From Salinicola endophyticus (GTDB lineage Bacteria; Pseudomonadota; Gammaproteobacteria; Pseudomonadales; Halomonadaceae), in NCBI RefSeq assembly GCF_040536835.1, contig NZ_CP159578.1, positions 1,860,001 through 1,924,000 of the forward strand: a stretch of 64,000 nt of DNA, in the 5' to 3' direction. The translations under genes and the position numbers were made by a program. The notes under the pieces are model-generated. The model ran no database searches. It was not told the DNA's origin and was given only the letters and a program-made list of their open reading frames with translations. The first letter of the stretch is position 1. Every line of letters starts with the position of its first letter. Shown here one piece after another: positions 44,959-56,111 of this stretch.

Positions 44959-45477
44959 ATGATTGCTCCCTCATCTCCCGACAATGAACAGGCGCGCCTC
45001 TCCGCGCTGCACAAGCTCGAGCTGCTGGACACTCAGGCCGACAACGGCTTCGACCGTCTGACCGAACTGGCCACGCAGATCTTCGACGTGCCGATGTCGA
45101 TGATCACCCTGGTCGACGAGGATCGGCAGTGGTTCAAGTCGCGTCAGGGGCTCAGTGTGTGCGAGACACCGCGGCGTATCTCCTTCTGCGGGCACGTGGT
45201 AGCCGATGGGGTGCCGCTGGTGATCCACAACGCGCTGAAGGATGCGCGCTTCGCCGACAATCCGCTGGTGCTCGGCGCCCCGTTCATCCGCTTCTATGCC
45301 GGCTATCCGCTGTTCGTCGAGTCCGGGGCGTGCATCGGCACGCTGTGCCTGATCGGCACGCTGCCGCGCGCCTTCGACGAAGGCGACATGGATCGCCTGC
45401 GCCTGATGGCGGCACTCGCCGAGGAGCTGGTGTCGCTGCACGTGCTGCGCGTACAGACGTCCCGCGGCGACACCTGA
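44959..45477 (+). CDS. Stand-alone GAF domain protein
   Basis: 172 aa from ATG 44959 (AGAGG seven bases upstream). A GAF fold spans the whole length: KLELLDTQADNGFDRLTELATQIFDVP, then MITLVDEDRQWFKSRQGL, a CETPRRISFCGHVV helix and FYAGYPLFVESGACIGTLCLI. This is the GAF type seen at the N-terminus of many sensor kinases and cyclases, here without an output domain. Cys residues near 72 and 79 could act in ligand or redox sensing. It converges with the LysR gene and is not in its operon. Confidence 0.88.
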   Translation: MIAPSSPDNEQARLSALHKLELLDTQADNGFDRLTELATQIFDVPMSMITLVDEDRQWFKSRQGLSVCETPRRISFCGHVVADGVPLVIHNALKDARFADNPLVLGAPFIRFYAGYPLFVESGACIGTLCLIGTLPRAFDEGDMDRLRLMAALAEELVSLHVLRVQTSRGDT

Positions 45478-45514
45478 ACGTCGCCGGGGGGTGTGTACCT
45501 GGGCGCCGTTCAGG
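45473..45514. terminator. Inverted repeat spanning convergent stops
   Basis: CCTGAACG (45473-45480) pairs with CGTTCAGG (45507-45514). The arms span the TGA codons of both the GAF gene and the LysR gene. Long loop (26 nt), so the terminator role is uncertain. Confidence 0.35.
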
Positions 45515-46496
45515 CGTCGGCGCTGGGTAAGCAGACCAGGGTCGGGGTGTCGATCGGGGTCATCGGGGCGCGGAAGTGGGCGTTGAGTTCCGGCAGCAGT
45601 TCGCGCACGAAACGCAGGAACAGCTCCGTCACCGGGGTGGGGTAGCGATCCTTGGGGTAAACGGTGCACCATGAACGGCGTAGCGGGAAGCCCGGCAGGG
45701 TGGGGCTGGCGAGCAGGTTCGAGGCCAGTTCGAGCTGCACTGCCAGGCGCGGCAGCACCGCCACGCCGAGGTGCGCCATCACCCCCTGCTTGATCGCCTC
45801 GTTGGTCCCCAGCTCGATGGTGTGATGCAGTGAGATGCGCTCGCGGGCGGCGAAATCCTCGAATGCCGTGCGCGCTCCCGAGCCGGGTTCGCGCATCAGG
45901 ATATAGTGGCGCGCAAAATCCTCCAGCGTCGGCCGCTCGGCGGTCACCAGCGGATGCCCCGGCCACACCACCGGGATCAGTTCGTTATCCAGGATCGGCA
46001 TGAACACCAGGTTCGGGTCGTCCGGCACCATTCCCATGATCACCAGATCGTCGCGCCGCTCGGCGAGCCGCTCCAGCGCCTGTACCCTATTGCATACGCG
46101 TAGCCGCACCTGCACCTCCGGGTAGCGCGCGCGAAAGCGCGCCAGGATATGCGGTACCACATACTGCGCGGTGGAGACCGCCGCCAGGTTGAGCTCCCCG
46201 CGAATCGTTCCCGCCAGCTCCGACAGCTCCATCTGCAGGCTCGACACCTGACCGAAGATCGACTGCACCGAGGCCGAGAGTGCATCTGCCGCCGGCAACA
46301 CGTGCAGCGTCTTGCCGGCGTACTTGAACAGCGGCTGGCCGAGTGCCTGTTCTAGCTGACGGATCTGCGCGCTCACCGCGGGCTGCGTCAGCCCCAGCTG
46401 CTCGGCGGCCCGCGAGTAGGACTGCTGCCGATGGACGGCCTGGAACACCTGGAGCTGCCGGAATGTCAGGCGATTGAGCAGGTTGGGGCGCGACAT
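45510..46496 (-). CDS. LysR-type regulator, likely of pyruvate carboxylase
   Basis: 328 aa. An N-terminal winged helix (residues 10-70: LTFRQLQVFQAVHRQQSYSRAA, LGLTQPAVSAQIRQLEQALGQPLF) is followed by the LysR substrate domain from about 100. It is divergent from pycA with a 134-bp gap that holds a perfect TATAAG-N6-CTTATA palindrome. The pair matches the PycR-pycA arrangement of Pseudomonas. The function is regulation of carboxylase genes, but the effector is not known. There is no clear ribosome site. Confidence 0.9.
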   Translation of the reverse strand: MSRPNLLNRLTFRQLQVFQAVHRQQSYSRAAEQLGLTQPAVSAQIRQLEQALGQPLFKYAGKTLHVLPAADALSASVQSIFGQVSSLQMELSELAGTIRGELNLAAVSTAQYVVPHILARFRARYPEVQVRLRVCNRVQALERLAERRDDLVIMGMVPDDPNLVFMPILDNELIPVVWPGHPLVTAERPTLEDFARHYILMREPGSGARTAFEDFAARERISLHHTIELGTNEAIKQGVMAHLGVAVLPRLAVQLELASNLLASPTLPGFPLRRSWCTVYPKDRYPTPVTELFLRFVRELLPELNAHFRAPMTPIDTPTLVCLPSADA

Positions 46497-46518
46497 GGGG
46501 GACGTCCTCGCGGTCAGG

Positions 46519-46536
46519 TATAAGGTCTAGCTTATA
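46519..46536. promoter_or_regulatory. LysR-type operator in pycA/regulator gap
   Basis: TATAAGGTCTAGCTTATA: perfect 6-bp arms, containing the T-N11-A pattern of LysR sites, 23-40 bp upstream of the regulator's start codon. Such a site suits auto-repression and activation of pycA from upstream. Confidence 0.6.
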
Positions 46537-46630
46537 GGTCGGCAAAGAAATATCAATTTTTCTATTGGCTCACGGGTGGCTAGCGTAGAAAGCCGATAAC
46601 AATGACGACGCACAACCCGGAGGGCAGACG

Positions 46631-48046
<1,416 letters not shown>

Positions 48047-48080
48047 GGCGCCGTGCCGACAAGTCATGAGGAGAGAGACA

Positions 48081-49901
48081 ATGAACAACGCCAAGACGAC
48101 GCCGGTCAAGATCAGTGATGTCGTGCTCCGCGACGGCCACCAGTCGCTGATCGCCACGCGCATGCGCACCGAGGACATGCTGCCGATCTGCGCCAAGCTC
48201 GACGCCATCGGCTTCCACGCGCTGGAAGTGTGGGGCGGGGCGACCTTCGACGCCTGCGTACGCTTCCTCAAGGAGGACCCCTGGGAGCGCCTGAGCGCGC
48301 TGCGCGAGGCGCTGCCCGACACCCCGCTGCAGATGCTGCTGCGCGGCCAGAACCTGCTCGGTTACCGCCACTATGCCGATGACGTGGTCGAGCGCTTCGT
48401 CGCCCGCGCTGCCGACAACGGCATCGACATCTTCCGGGTCTTCGATGCGCTCAACGACCTGCGCAATCTGGAGACCGTGATGAAGGCGGTCAAGGCGAGC
48501 GGCAAGCACGCCCAGGGCACGATCTGCTACACCGTGAGTCCGGTCCATACTCTGGAGAGCTACCTGGAGCAGGCCCAGCGTCTGGTCGACATGGGCGCCG
48601 ACTCGATCGCGATCAAGGACATGGCCGGGCTGCTCACTCCCTACGCCACCAGCGAGCTGGTCGCCGGGCTGGTCGAGACGGTGGACGTGCCGGTGCATCT
48701 GCACGCCCACGCCACGGCCGGACTCGCCTCGCTGTGCCAGATGAAGGCGGTGGAGGCGGGCTGTCGGCATATCGACACCTGCAACTCGGCCTTCGCCAAC
48801 GGCACCAGCCACCCCTCGACCGAGGCGATGGTCGCCGCCTTCCAGGGCACGCCCTTCGATACCGGCCTCGATCTGGTGGCGCTCAAGGAGATCGGCGACT
48901 ACTTCCGCGAGGTGCGCAAGAAGTACGCGGCCTTCGAGAGCGAGTACACACGCGAGGATGTCAGCGTGCAGATCTGGCAGGTGCCCGGCGGGATGATGTC
49001 CAACCTGGCCAACCAGATGAAGGAGCAGAACGCGCTCGGCCGCATCATGGATGTGTTCGACGAGATCCCGCGGGTACGTGCCGATCTCGGCTACCCGCCG
49101 CTGGTCACCCCGACCTCGCAGATCGTCGGCACCCAGGCGGCGATGAACGTGCTCACCGGTGAGCGCTACAAGTCGATCACCAATGAAGTGAAGCGCTACC
49201 TGCTGGGGGGCTACGGCCAGCCGCCGGCCGCGGTCGACGAAGAGGTGCGACGCAAGGCGATCGGCAGCGAGCCGGTCGACGAGGGGCGGCCCGCCGACCA
49301 GCTGCAGCCGGAGATGGCGCGTCTGGAAAAAGAGATCGGCGAACTCGCCGAGCGCGAGGAGGATGTCCTCACCTTTGCCATGTTCCCGGATCTGGGGCGT
49401 GATTTCCTCAAGGGACGGCGTGACGGTACCCTGGTGCCGGAGGCGATTCCTGCGCCCAGCAGCAGCGGTGGCGGCGAGCGCCCGGTCTCCGAGGGCGTGC
49501 CGACGGAGTTCGTCATCGACGTCCACGGCGAATCCTACGAGGTGCAGATCACCGGCGTGGGTAGTGGCAGTGGCAGCAAGCGCCGCGTCTACCTGACGCT
49601 GGACGGCATGCCCGAAGAGGTAGTGTTCGAGGCCAAGAACGAGTTCGTGCAGGAGGGCAAGGGGGCCGGACGTGCCAAGGCCAGTGCGCCGGGGCATGTC
49701 ACCACCTCGATGCCGGGCAACATCGTCGACGTGCTGGTGGCCGAGGGTGACAGCGTCGAGGCCGGCCAGGCGGTGCTGATCACCGAGGCGATGAAGATGG
49801 AGACCGAGGTGCAGTCGCGCATCAAGGGCACGGTCAAGGCGGTCCACGTGGCCAAGGGTGATCGTGTCACGCCGGGCGAGGTACTGGTCGAGATCGAGTG
49901 A
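48081..49901 (+). CDS. pycB: Pyruvate carboxylase subunit B (carboxyltransferase + biotin carrier)
   Basis: 606 aa. ATG 48081 has GAGGAGAGAGACA. Carboxyltransferase domain: VVLRDGHQSLIATRM, metal ligands in HLHAHATAG, and IAIKDMAGLLTP. Linker about 480-520 is Gly/Ser-rich. The C-terminal biotinyl domain ends in EAMKME with the modified Lys at about 572. A similar order is found in oxaloacetate decarboxylase alpha, but the pairing with PycA and the lack of oadB/G point to pyruvate carboxylase. Strong terminator follows. Confidence 0.93.
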   Translation: MNNAKTTPVKISDVVLRDGHQSLIATRMRTEDMLPICAKLDAIGFHALEVWGGATFDACVRFLKEDPWERLSALREALPDTPLQMLLRGQNLLGYRHYADDVVERFVARAADNGIDIFRVFDALNDLRNLETVMKAVKASGKHAQGTICYTVSPVHTLESYLEQAQRLVDMGADSIAIKDMAGLLTPYATSELVAGLVETVDVPVHLHAHATAGLASLCQMKAVEAGCRHIDTCNSAFANGTSHPSTEAMVAAFQGTPFDTGLDLVALKEIGDYFREVRKKYAAFESEYTREDVSVQIWQVPGGMMSNLANQMKEQNALGRIMDVFDEIPRVRADLGYPPLVTPTSQIVGTQAAMNVLTGERYKSITNEVKRYLLGGYGQPPAAVDEEVRRKAIGSEPVDEGRPADQLQPEMARLEKEIGELAEREEDVLTFAMFPDLGRDFLKGRRDGTLVPEAIPAPSSSGGGERPVSEGVPTEFVIDVHGESYEVQITGVGSGSGSKRRVYLTLDGMPEEVVFEAKNEFVQEGKGAGRAKASAPGHVTTSMPGNIVDVLVAEGDSVEAGQAVLITEAMKMETEVQSRIKGTVKAVHVAKGDRVTPGEVLVEIE

Positions 49902-49947
49902 GGGGCGGCGGCGGTTTCTCCGCCGCCTTCCCGTCAAGCCCGAGACA

Positions 49948-49987
49948 AGACGGCGCGGCGTCGAAGGACGCCGCGCCGTCTGTTTTG
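49948..49987 (+). terminator. Strong intrinsic terminator of pycAB
   Basis: AGACGGCGCGGCGTC, loop GAAG, GACGCCGCGCCGTCT: perfect 15-bp stem, then GTTTTGTT. One of the best terminators in the window. Confidence 0.9.
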
Positions 49988-50233
49988 TTGCCCGCTTCCG
50001 GTGAGCCGCCTATCGCTAGGGAGCGTTTGGATCGCCTTTCATAGCCGCTGGACGATATGGGCTGCTCCGGCGGCAGGGCGTCGCGAGGGCGCTATGAACC
50101 CCTCCTTGGGCGCTACCTTTGCCATCCCTGGCAAAGGACCCTCGCTTTGCCCTGTCCCCGGCGCCCATCGTCCTAGGGAATGGACATGAGCGCTTATCTC
50201 TGGGCGGCGCCTGGCGCGCCGACTGACTGGGGC
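49988..50233. other. Structured intergenic sequence between pycB and pyk
   Basis: About 250 bp. CCTTTGCCA-TCCC-TGGCAAAGG (50116-50137) is a perfect 9-bp hairpin. It sits in a block (50091-50200) with CCCTCC, CCCTCGC and CATCGTCCTAGGGAATG phrases that look like a conserved element more than random spacer. It follows pyk on the minus strand. No gene seen. Confidence 0.4.
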
Positions 50234-51697
50234 TCAGGCCTCGACCTGAATGATCTTCATGGTGTTGGTACCGCCGTGGGCGTTCATGTGGTCGCCGCGG
50301 GTCAGGATCACGTGATCGCCCTTGGCCGCCAGGCCACGACCGACCAGCTCGTCGATGGCGCCTGCATTGATCTCGGTCAGCGGGAAGCGCGAGCTGTCGA
50401 ACACCAGCGAGACCACGCCACGGTAGAGCGCCATGCGCCGCTGCACCGCCGCGGTCTCGGCCAGCGCCACGATCGGCAGCCCCGAGCGGATGCGCGAGGC
50501 GATCAGCGGGGTATAGCCAGTGGCGGTGAGACAGGCGATGGCGACCACGCCGGAGAGGTGGTTGGCGGCGTACATCGCCGACAGCGCCACGGTCTCGTCG
50601 ATGCGCGAGAAGCCCTCGTGGATGCGGTGCTTGGACTCTTGGGCGCTGCGCTCGCGCTCGGCGCCGAGGCACAGCCGGTCCATGGCGCGGATGGTCTCGA
50701 CCGGGTAGTCGCCGGCGGCGGTTTCGGCGGATAGCATCACCGCGTCGGTGCCGTCGAGCACCGCGTTGGCGACGTCGAACACCTCGGCGCGGGTCGGCAG
50801 CGGCGAGTCGATCATCGACTCCATCATCTGGGTGGCGGTGATCACCACCTTGTTGAGCGAGCGGGCACGACCGATGATGCGCTTCTGCACGCCGATCAGC
50901 TGGGCGTCGCCGATCTCGACCCCGAGATCGCCGCGGGCGACCATCACTGCCTCCGAGGCGCGGATGATGTCATCCAGCGTCTCCGGGTCGGCGACCGCCT
51001 CGGCGCGCTCGATCTTGGCCACCAGGCCGATCTCCTGGCCCGCTTCGCCGAGCAGCTCGCGGGCGTACTGCATGTCGGCACCGCTGCGCGGGAAGGAGAC
51101 CGCCAGATAGTCGACGCCGATGTCGATCGCGGTCTTCAGGTCCTCCTTGTCCTTCTCGGTCAGGGCTGCGGCGGAGAGGCCGCCACCCTGCTTGTTGATG
51201 CCCTTGTTGTTGGTCAGCTTGCCACCCACCTTCACCTTGGTGACGATCCTGCTGCCGTCGAGGCGTTCGACCTCCAGTACCAGGCGGCCATCGTCGAGCA
51301 GCAGCACGTCGCCGGCGTCGACGTCGTCGGCCAGTTCCTTGTAGTCGCAGCCCACGCACTCGCTGGTGCCCTCGTCACGCCCCAGTGAAACGTCGATCAC
51401 GAACGGCTGGCCTTTCTCCAGCTTGACGCCACCTTCGGCCTGGAAGCGTGCGATACGGATCTTCGGCCCCTGCAGGTCACCCAGGGCGGCGACCGCGCGA
51501 CCCTGGCGTTCGGCGGACTCGCGCACTGCCTTGAGGCGGCGGCGGTGGTCTTCCGGGTTACCGTGGGAGAAGTTCAGGCGAACCACATCGACACCCGCTT
51601 CGATCAGGGCATCCAACACGCCTTCGCGGTCCGTGGCGGGACCTAGCGTAGCGACGATCTTGGTGCGACGAATCGGGCCGTGAAAGGCGTGCTGCAT
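50234..51697 (-). CDS. pyk: Pyruvate kinase
   Basis: 487 aa. ATG 51697 has CCAGGAG at seven bases; the frame is open 10 codons upstream. TKIVATLGPATD (N-terminus), VDVVRLNFSHGNPEDH, VAKIERAEAV, MVARGDLGVEI and ATQMMESMIDSPLPTRAE are the family active-site motifs. It makes ATP and pyruvate from PEP. Its location next to pycAB places the enzymes of the PEP/pyruvate/oxaloacetate node together. Residues needed for K+ dependence are not clear by eye. Confidence 0.96.
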   Translation of the reverse strand: MQHAFHGPIRRTKIVATLGPATDREGVLDALIEAGVDVVRLNFSHGNPEDHRRRLKAVRESAERQGRAVAALGDLQGPKIRIARFQAEGGVKLEKGQPFVIDVSLGRDEGTSECVGCDYKELADDVDAGDVLLLDDGRLVLEVERLDGSRIVTKVKVGGKLTNNKGINKQGGGLSAAALTEKDKEDLKTAIDIGVDYLAVSFPRSGADMQYARELLGEAGQEIGLVAKIERAEAVADPETLDDIIRASEAVMVARGDLGVEIGDAQLIGVQKRIIGRARSLNKVVITATQMMESMIDSPLPTRAEVFDVANAVLDGTDAVMLSAETAAGDYPVETIRAMDRLCLGAERERSAQESKHRIHEGFSRIDETVALSAMYAANHLSGVVAIACLTATGYTPLIASRIRSGLPIVALAETAAVQRRMALYRGVVSLVFDSSRFPLTEINAGAIDELVGRGLAAKGDHVILTRGDHMNAHGGTNTMKIIQVEA

Positions 51698-52233
51698 GGA
51701 AAATCTCCTGGCGACTGGATGGTGCATGCCGCGCCGACGCGTGTCTGGCGGCGGGTGCGATGACAGGTGGTTATTTTACAACATCGGCTGCGCCTTGTCC
51801 GTGGCGATGGCGCCCGGCTGCCTCCGGCGACGCGCCGTCTCGATCCGAGTGTAACGCGCCAACGCCGCGAGCGACACGCAAGGTGCCCTGTGCCATCCGA
51901 TGTCCGGGCGCCGAGTGTCGATGGTAAATCCTGGCGTGCGGACAGATTCCGGCTAGGGTATTCACAGATGCCGCCCACGTGCCGCGCGGGCGAAAACACA
52001 TGGGCGCGGCGGCGACGCATCGCTGCAGCGGTGCTTGGAATTCGGCACCGGCAGCCCAATAACGCGGTTCCCGGCGATGGCCAGTGGCTCGTCGTGAAAG
52101 TCAAGCTACGGCTGGCGCCGTGTGGAGCGCTAGGGTAGGGTAGGCGGATTTTCCGGCAGCCTCCCCCTCGATTCGTGCCCTCTCGAGCACGAACCGACCG
52201 GAGCTGCCGCTATATAGAAGAAGCAGGAGCGCT
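51698..52233. other. Divergent pyk/topA intergenic region
   Basis: 536 bp. On the pyk side (minus strand) an extended -10 TTGTAAAAT near 51772-51780 is a possible promoter with a leader of about 75 nt. On the topA side lies a GGGTAGGGTAGG stretch (52133-52144) and a nested hairpin leader (52154-52209). Open frames here are GC-bias artefacts; I support no gene. Confidence 0.45.
52154..52209 (+). promoter_or_regulatory. Nested hairpin leader ahead of topA
   Basis: Outer stem CGGCAGC (52154-52160) with GCTGCCG (52203-52209) encloses inner stem TTCGTGC (52172-52178) with GCACGAA (52187-52193). It ends 25 bp before the topA ATG, next to an AAGAAGCAGGAG ribosome site. It may be a regulatory RNA fold or a supercoiling-sensitive cruciform. 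Confidence 0.5.
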
Positions 52234-54855
52234 ATGGGCAAGTCACTGGTTATCGTCGAGTCTCCGGCCAAAGCCAAGACCATCAACAAGTATCTCGGCA
52301 ACGACTTCGTCGTGAAGTCGAGTGTCGGGCATATTCGTGATCTGCCGACCAGTGGCTCGTCCAAGCAGGCCAGCGATCCCAAGGAGCGTGCGCGTCAGGC
52401 CGCGGCGACGCGCAAGATGTCGCCGGAAGAGAAGGCCGAGTACAAGAAGCAGAAGCAGTGGGACCAGCTGGTGCGCCGCATGGGTATCGACCCCGAACAT
52501 GGCTGGCGCGCCAATTATGAGGTGCTGCCGGGCAAGGAGAAGGTGGTCGAGGAGCTCAAGAAGCTGGCCGACAAGAGCGACACCATCTATCTCGCGACCG
52601 ATTTGGACCGCGAAGGGGAGGCGATCGCCTGGCACCTGAAGGAGACCATCGGCGGCGACGACAAGCGCTACAAGCGGGTGGTGTTCAACGAGATCACCAA
52701 GAACGCCATCCAGGAGGCGTTCAAGCAGCCCGGCAGTCTCAACGTGGCCCGGGTAGAAGCGCAGCAGACGCGTCGCTTCCTCGATCGCGTGGTCGGCTTC
52801 ATGGTCTCGCCGCTGCTCTGGAGCAAGGTCGCCCGGGGGCTCTCCGCCGGCCGTGTGCAGTCGGTGGCGGTGCGTCTGATCGTCGACCGCGAGCGCGAGA
52901 TCCGCGCCTTCGTGCCGGAGGAGTTCTGGGACGTTCATCTCGACACCGCCACCGCCGATGGTGAAGCGGTGCGCTTCGAGGTGGTGCGCGAGAAGGGCGA
53001 GACCTTCCGCCCCACCTCCGAGCGTGAGACCCTCGAACGCATCGCCCCGCTGCGGCGCGACGCCTTCACCGTCACCGAGCGCGAGACCCGGCCGACCCGC
53101 TCCAAGCCCAACGCGCCCTTCATCACCTCGACGCTGCAGCAGGCCGCCAGCGGGCGCCTGGGCTTCTCGGTGAAGAAGACCATGACTCTGGCGCAGCGCC
53201 TCTACGAGGCGGGCTACATCACCTATATGCGTACCGATTCCACCAACCTGTCCCAGGATGCGGTGGCGAGTGCGCGTGATTACATCCACAGCGAGTACGG
53301 TGAGCGCTACCTGCCCGAAGCGGCCATCCGCTATTCGAGCAAGCAGAACGCCCAGGAAGCGCACGAGGCGATCCGCCCCTCCAACGTCAAGCAGCGCGCC
53401 GATGATCTGCCTGTGGAGCGCGACGCACAGCGCCTCTACGAGCTGATCTGGCGCCAGTTCGTGGCCTGCCAGATGGTGCCGGCGGAGTATCTGGCCACCA
53501 CCCTGACCATCGAGAGCGATGGCTTCGAGCTCAAGGCGCGGGGCCGTGTGCTCAAGTTCGACGGCTACACCCGGGTGATGAAGCCGATGGCGAAGAAGGA
53601 TGACGCCACCCAGCTGCCCGACATCGACAAGGGCGATCGCCTCGAGGTGGTCCAGCTCGACCCGCAGCAGCACTTCACCAAGCCGCCGGCGCGCTACACC
53701 GAGGCGAGCCTGGTCAAGGAGCTGGAGAAGCGCGGTATCGGCCGCCCCTCGACCTACGCCGCGATCATCTCGACCATTCAGGACCGCGGCTACGTCAAGC
53801 TAGACAGCCGCCGCTTCTACGCCGAGAAGCTGGGTGAGATCGTCACCGATCGCCTGGTCGAGTCGTTCAACGACCTGCTCGACTACAGCTTCACCGCGCG
53901 CATGGAGGATCGGCTCGACGAGGTTGCCGAGGGGCACGAGAACTGGCAGCAGCTGCTCGACGCCTTCTACGCCGACTTCAAGCGCAAGCTCGATCACGCC
54001 GAGGGCGAGGACGGCATGCGTCCCAACGAGCCGATCGCCACCGATATCGCCTGCCCCACCTGTGGCCGGCCGATGCAGATCCGTATCGCTTCCACCGGGG
54101 TGTTCCTCGGCTGCTCGGGCTACAACCTGCCGCCCAAGGAGCGCTGCAAGACCACCATCGACCTGATTCCCGGCGAAGAGGCAGTGCCAGAAGATGCCGG
54201 CGAGTCGGCGGAGACCGACGCGCTGCGTGCCAAGCGGCGTAACCCCAACACCGGCACGGCGATGGACAGCTATCTCATCGACGAGGGGCGCAAGCTCTAT
54301 ATCAGTAACGACGATGATGGCTACTACGAGATCGAGCAGGGCCGCTTCCGCATCAAGGGCTACGACGGTCCGGTGATCGAATGCGACAAGTGTGGCTCGG
54401 AGATGCAGCTCAAGAGCGGCCGCTTCGGCAAGTACTTCGCCTGCACCAATGAGGCCTGCGGCAACACACGCAAGCTGCTCAAGAGTGGCGAGGTGGCGCC
54501 GCCCAAGATGGACCCGATCCCGATGCCCGAGCTCGCCTGCCAGAAGGTCGACGACCACTACGTGCTGCGTGACGGCGCCAGCGGGCTGTTCCTGGCCGCG
54601 AGCCAGTTCCCCAAGAATCGCGAGACCCGCGCGCCGCTGGTCAAGGAGCTCAAGGCGCACGCCGAGGCGCTGCCCGAGAAGTACCACTTCCTGCTCGAAG
54701 CGCCGAGCGAGGATCCGGACGGGCGTCCTGCGCAGATCCGCTTCTCGCGCAAGACCAAGAGCCAGTACGTGATGACCGACGAGGATGGCAAGGCGACCGG
54801 CTGGCGCGCGATCTTCGAGGATGGCCGCTGGCAGGTGGAGGACAAGCGCAAGTGA
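52234..54855 (+). CDS. topA: DNA topoisomerase I
   Basis: 873 aa type IA enzyme that relaxes negative supercoils. The Toprim start is [33 protein letters not shown] holds the acidic metal site. The catalytic Tyr331 is in [11 protein letters not shown]4-type zinc ribbons lie at about 607-640 (CPTCGRPMQ) and about 717-750 (CDKCGSEMQ), close to E. coli TopA length (865). A good ribosome site (AGCAGGAGCGCT) is at the ATG. It shares a GTGA overlap with the next gene. Confidence 0.97.
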   Translation: MGKSLVIVESPAKAKTINKYLGNDFVVKSSVGHIRDLPTSGSSKQASDPKERARQAAATRKMSPEEKAEYKKQKQWDQLVRRMGIDPEHGWRANYEVLPGKEKVVEELKKLADKSDTIYLATDLDREGEAIAWHLKETIGGDDKRYKRVVFNEITKNAIQEAFKQPGSLNVARVEAQQTRRFLDRVVGFMVSPLLWSKVARGLSAGRVQSVAVRLIVDREREIRAFVPEEFWDVHLDTATADGEAVRFEVVREKGETFRPTSERETLERIAPLRRDAFTVTERETRPTRSKPNAPFITSTLQQAASGRLGFSVKKTMTLAQRLYEAGYITYMRTDSTNLSQDAVASARDYIHSEYGERYLPEAAIRYSSKQNAQEAHEAIRPSNVKQRADDLPVERDAQRLYELIWRQFVACQMVPAEYLATTLTIESDGFELKARGRVLKFDGYTRVMKPMAKKDDATQLPDIDKGDRLEVVQLDPQQHFTKPPARYTEASLVKELEKRGIGRPSTYAAIISTIQDRGYVKLDSRRFYAEKLGEIVTDRLVESFNDLLDYSFTARMEDRLDEVAEGHENWQQLLDAFYADFKRKLDHAEGEDGMRPNEPIATDIACPTCGRPMQIRIASTGVFLGCSGYNLPPKERCKTTIDLIPGEEAVPEDAGESAETDALRAKRRNPNTGTAMDSYLIDEGRKLYISNDDDGYYEIEQGRFRIKGYDGPVIECDKCGSEMQLKSGRFGKYFACTNEACGNTRKLLKSGEVAPPKMDPIPMPELACQKVDDHYVLRDGASGLFLAASQFPKNRETRAPLVKELKAHAEALPEKYHFLLEAPSEDPDGRPAQIRFSRKTKSQYVMTDEDGKATGWRAIFEDGRWQVEDKRK

Positions 54856-55346
54856 GTGCCGTCGCCCGCACCAATCAGCTGCTCTATCAGAGCGAGCTGC
54901 TGCTGGCGCTGCCGACGGGTGACGACGAGCACGCGCCAGCGCGACGCATGGCGCTGGAGGAGGCCGCGCTGGGCCAGCTCGGACTGGCCTTCGAGGCGCT
55001 GCTGCGCGAGGTCACCTTGCATGCGCCCGGCGGTGCACCGGACTGGCGCACATGGCTCGATGCCGCGGGCCAGCGGCAGGCGAGTGGTGATGCGCCGGCG
55101 CATGTCGAGATCGCCGAGCTGGTGTGGCTCGAGTCGCTGGCGTTACGGCCGGAGAGCTGGTTGGCGCTGCTGCTGGCACGTCTCGCCGCCCTGCAGAGTG
55201 ACGAGGGCGCAGCGCGGCGTGGCGACAGCGTGCCGGGGCTGATCACGAGTGCCGGCGCCACACCGCTGGGTGACGAGCTGCGCTGGTGCCTGGGCGAGTT
55301 CAAGACGCTGCTGCCGAGCCTGCGTCAGGGCAGTCAGGAGTGGTGA
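54852..55346 (+). CDS. DUF6586 family protein
   Basis: 164 aa. The GTG overlaps the topA stop. It starts [16 protein letters not shown], is helical throughout and ends [20 protein letters not shown]. It matches the DUF6586 family (known after topA in Pseudomonas). No catalytic motif, signal or TM segment. The tight overlap points to a role tied to topA, but there is no direct evidence. Confidence 0.8.
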   Translation: MSAVARTNQLLYQSELLLALPTGDDEHAPARRMALEEAALGQLGLAFEALLREVTLHAPGGAPDWRTWLDAAGQRQASGDAPAHVEIAELVWLESLALRPESWLALLLARLAALQSDEGAARRGDSVPGLITSAGATPLGDELRWCLGEFKTLLPSLRQGSQEW

Positions 55347-55384
55347 CGGCCCTGGGCCGACATGGTAGCCTTATTCACTGATCG

Positions 55385-55415
55385 ACGACCGGGGCCCGTG
55401 CCCTGGTCGTTTTTT
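55385..55415 (+). terminator. Intrinsic terminator after topA-DUF6586
   Basis: ACGACC-GGGGC-CCGT-GCCCT-GGTCGT followed by six Ts. A textbook rho-independent terminator on the plus strand. Confidence 0.9.
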
Positions 55416-55511
55416 ATTGAGCGCCGTCCCGGCTGCGTCGCAGGTCCGGGGTGGTCGCCGTTTCCCATGCTTTGCAACAGCAGTCGTTGTCGCCGTGACA
55501 GGAGAGAGACC

Positions 55512-55751
55512 GTGTCTGATACCGCCATTCTGGAAATCGTCGAACTCGCCGACGGCGAGGTGGTGCTACGACCGGCGGAGGCGAGCGGCGAACCGCTGGT
55601 GAGCATTCGATTCTCCGAGGAGGCGCTGGAGCTGCTGCGGCGCAGCCGCTTCGACGTGGCGCGAGAGATGCTCGACCACGCCATCACCCGGACTCATCTG
55701 TGGGATGGCGAAGAGGAGGAGGCGCCGCAGGCACCGGCGACGTTCCACTGA
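55512..55751 (+). CDS. Small acidic conserved protein (PA3009-like position)
   Basis: 79 aa from GTG 55512 with CAGGAGAGAGACC upstream (good spacing). It has a beta-rich start (ILEIVELADGEVVLRPAE), a helix (EEALELLRRSRFDVAREMLDHAI) and an acidic tail (WDGEEEEAPQ). It is the kind of small protein that follows the DUF6586 gene near topA in Pseudomonas, where lexA/sulA are next; those genes are not here. Function unknown. It is transcribed apart from topA because a terminator intervenes. Confidence 0.75.
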   Translation: MSDTAILEIVELADGEVVLRPAEASGEPLVSIRFSEEALELLRRSRFDVAREMLDHAITRTHLWDGEEEEAPQAPATFH

Positions 55752-55756
55752 GTGCC

Positions 55757-55777
55757 GGCCGCCGCACCGCGGCGGCC
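55757..55777 (+). terminator. Hairpin after small acidic protein gene
   Basis: GGCCGCCGC, loop ACC, GCGGCGGCC, six bases after the stop. No T tract. Confidence 0.4.
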
Positions 55778-55940
55778 GTCCCGGCGCCATGTCCGAGCAT
55801 GGTGCCCCTGACGTCAGGCGTATCTTCTCTCTGCCTCCCGACGTCTTTCACCTCTCGTCGAATGTCTCTCGCCTTCTTCGTGTGCTAGCGCTCCGGAGGC
55901 TGTCGCCTACGGTCTCACTCCCGCTGACGACAGCGTCTGA

Positions 55941-56111
55941 CTACAGCAGGCCCAGACCGGCGGTCAGGCCGGCGCAGACGGCGACACCCGCCAGGACCAG
56001 GGTCGCGACCAGCAGGCCGCGTCTACGGGTGGCGCTGAAGACGAAGAAGGTGGCAAAAGCGATGGTCATCGCCAGCGTCGAGATGATCCAGGCGATATCG
56101 GCCGTCGACAT
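55941..56111 (-). CDS. Small two-helix membrane protein
   Basis: 56 aa from ATG 56111, which has TAGGAGTCTCC, a strong ribosome site. Helices at about 7-25 (IAWIISTLAMTIAFATFFV) and 33-54 are separated by a basic turn SATRRRG, so the loop should be cytoplasmic. I recognise no family. It converges with the previous small gene across a 190-bp gap; an upstream GTG or ATG would add a stretch unlike a real N-terminus. The role is unknown. Confidence 0.65.
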   Translation of the reverse strand: MSTADIAWIISTLAMTIAFATFFVFSATRRRGLLVATLVLAGVAVCAGLTAGLGLL

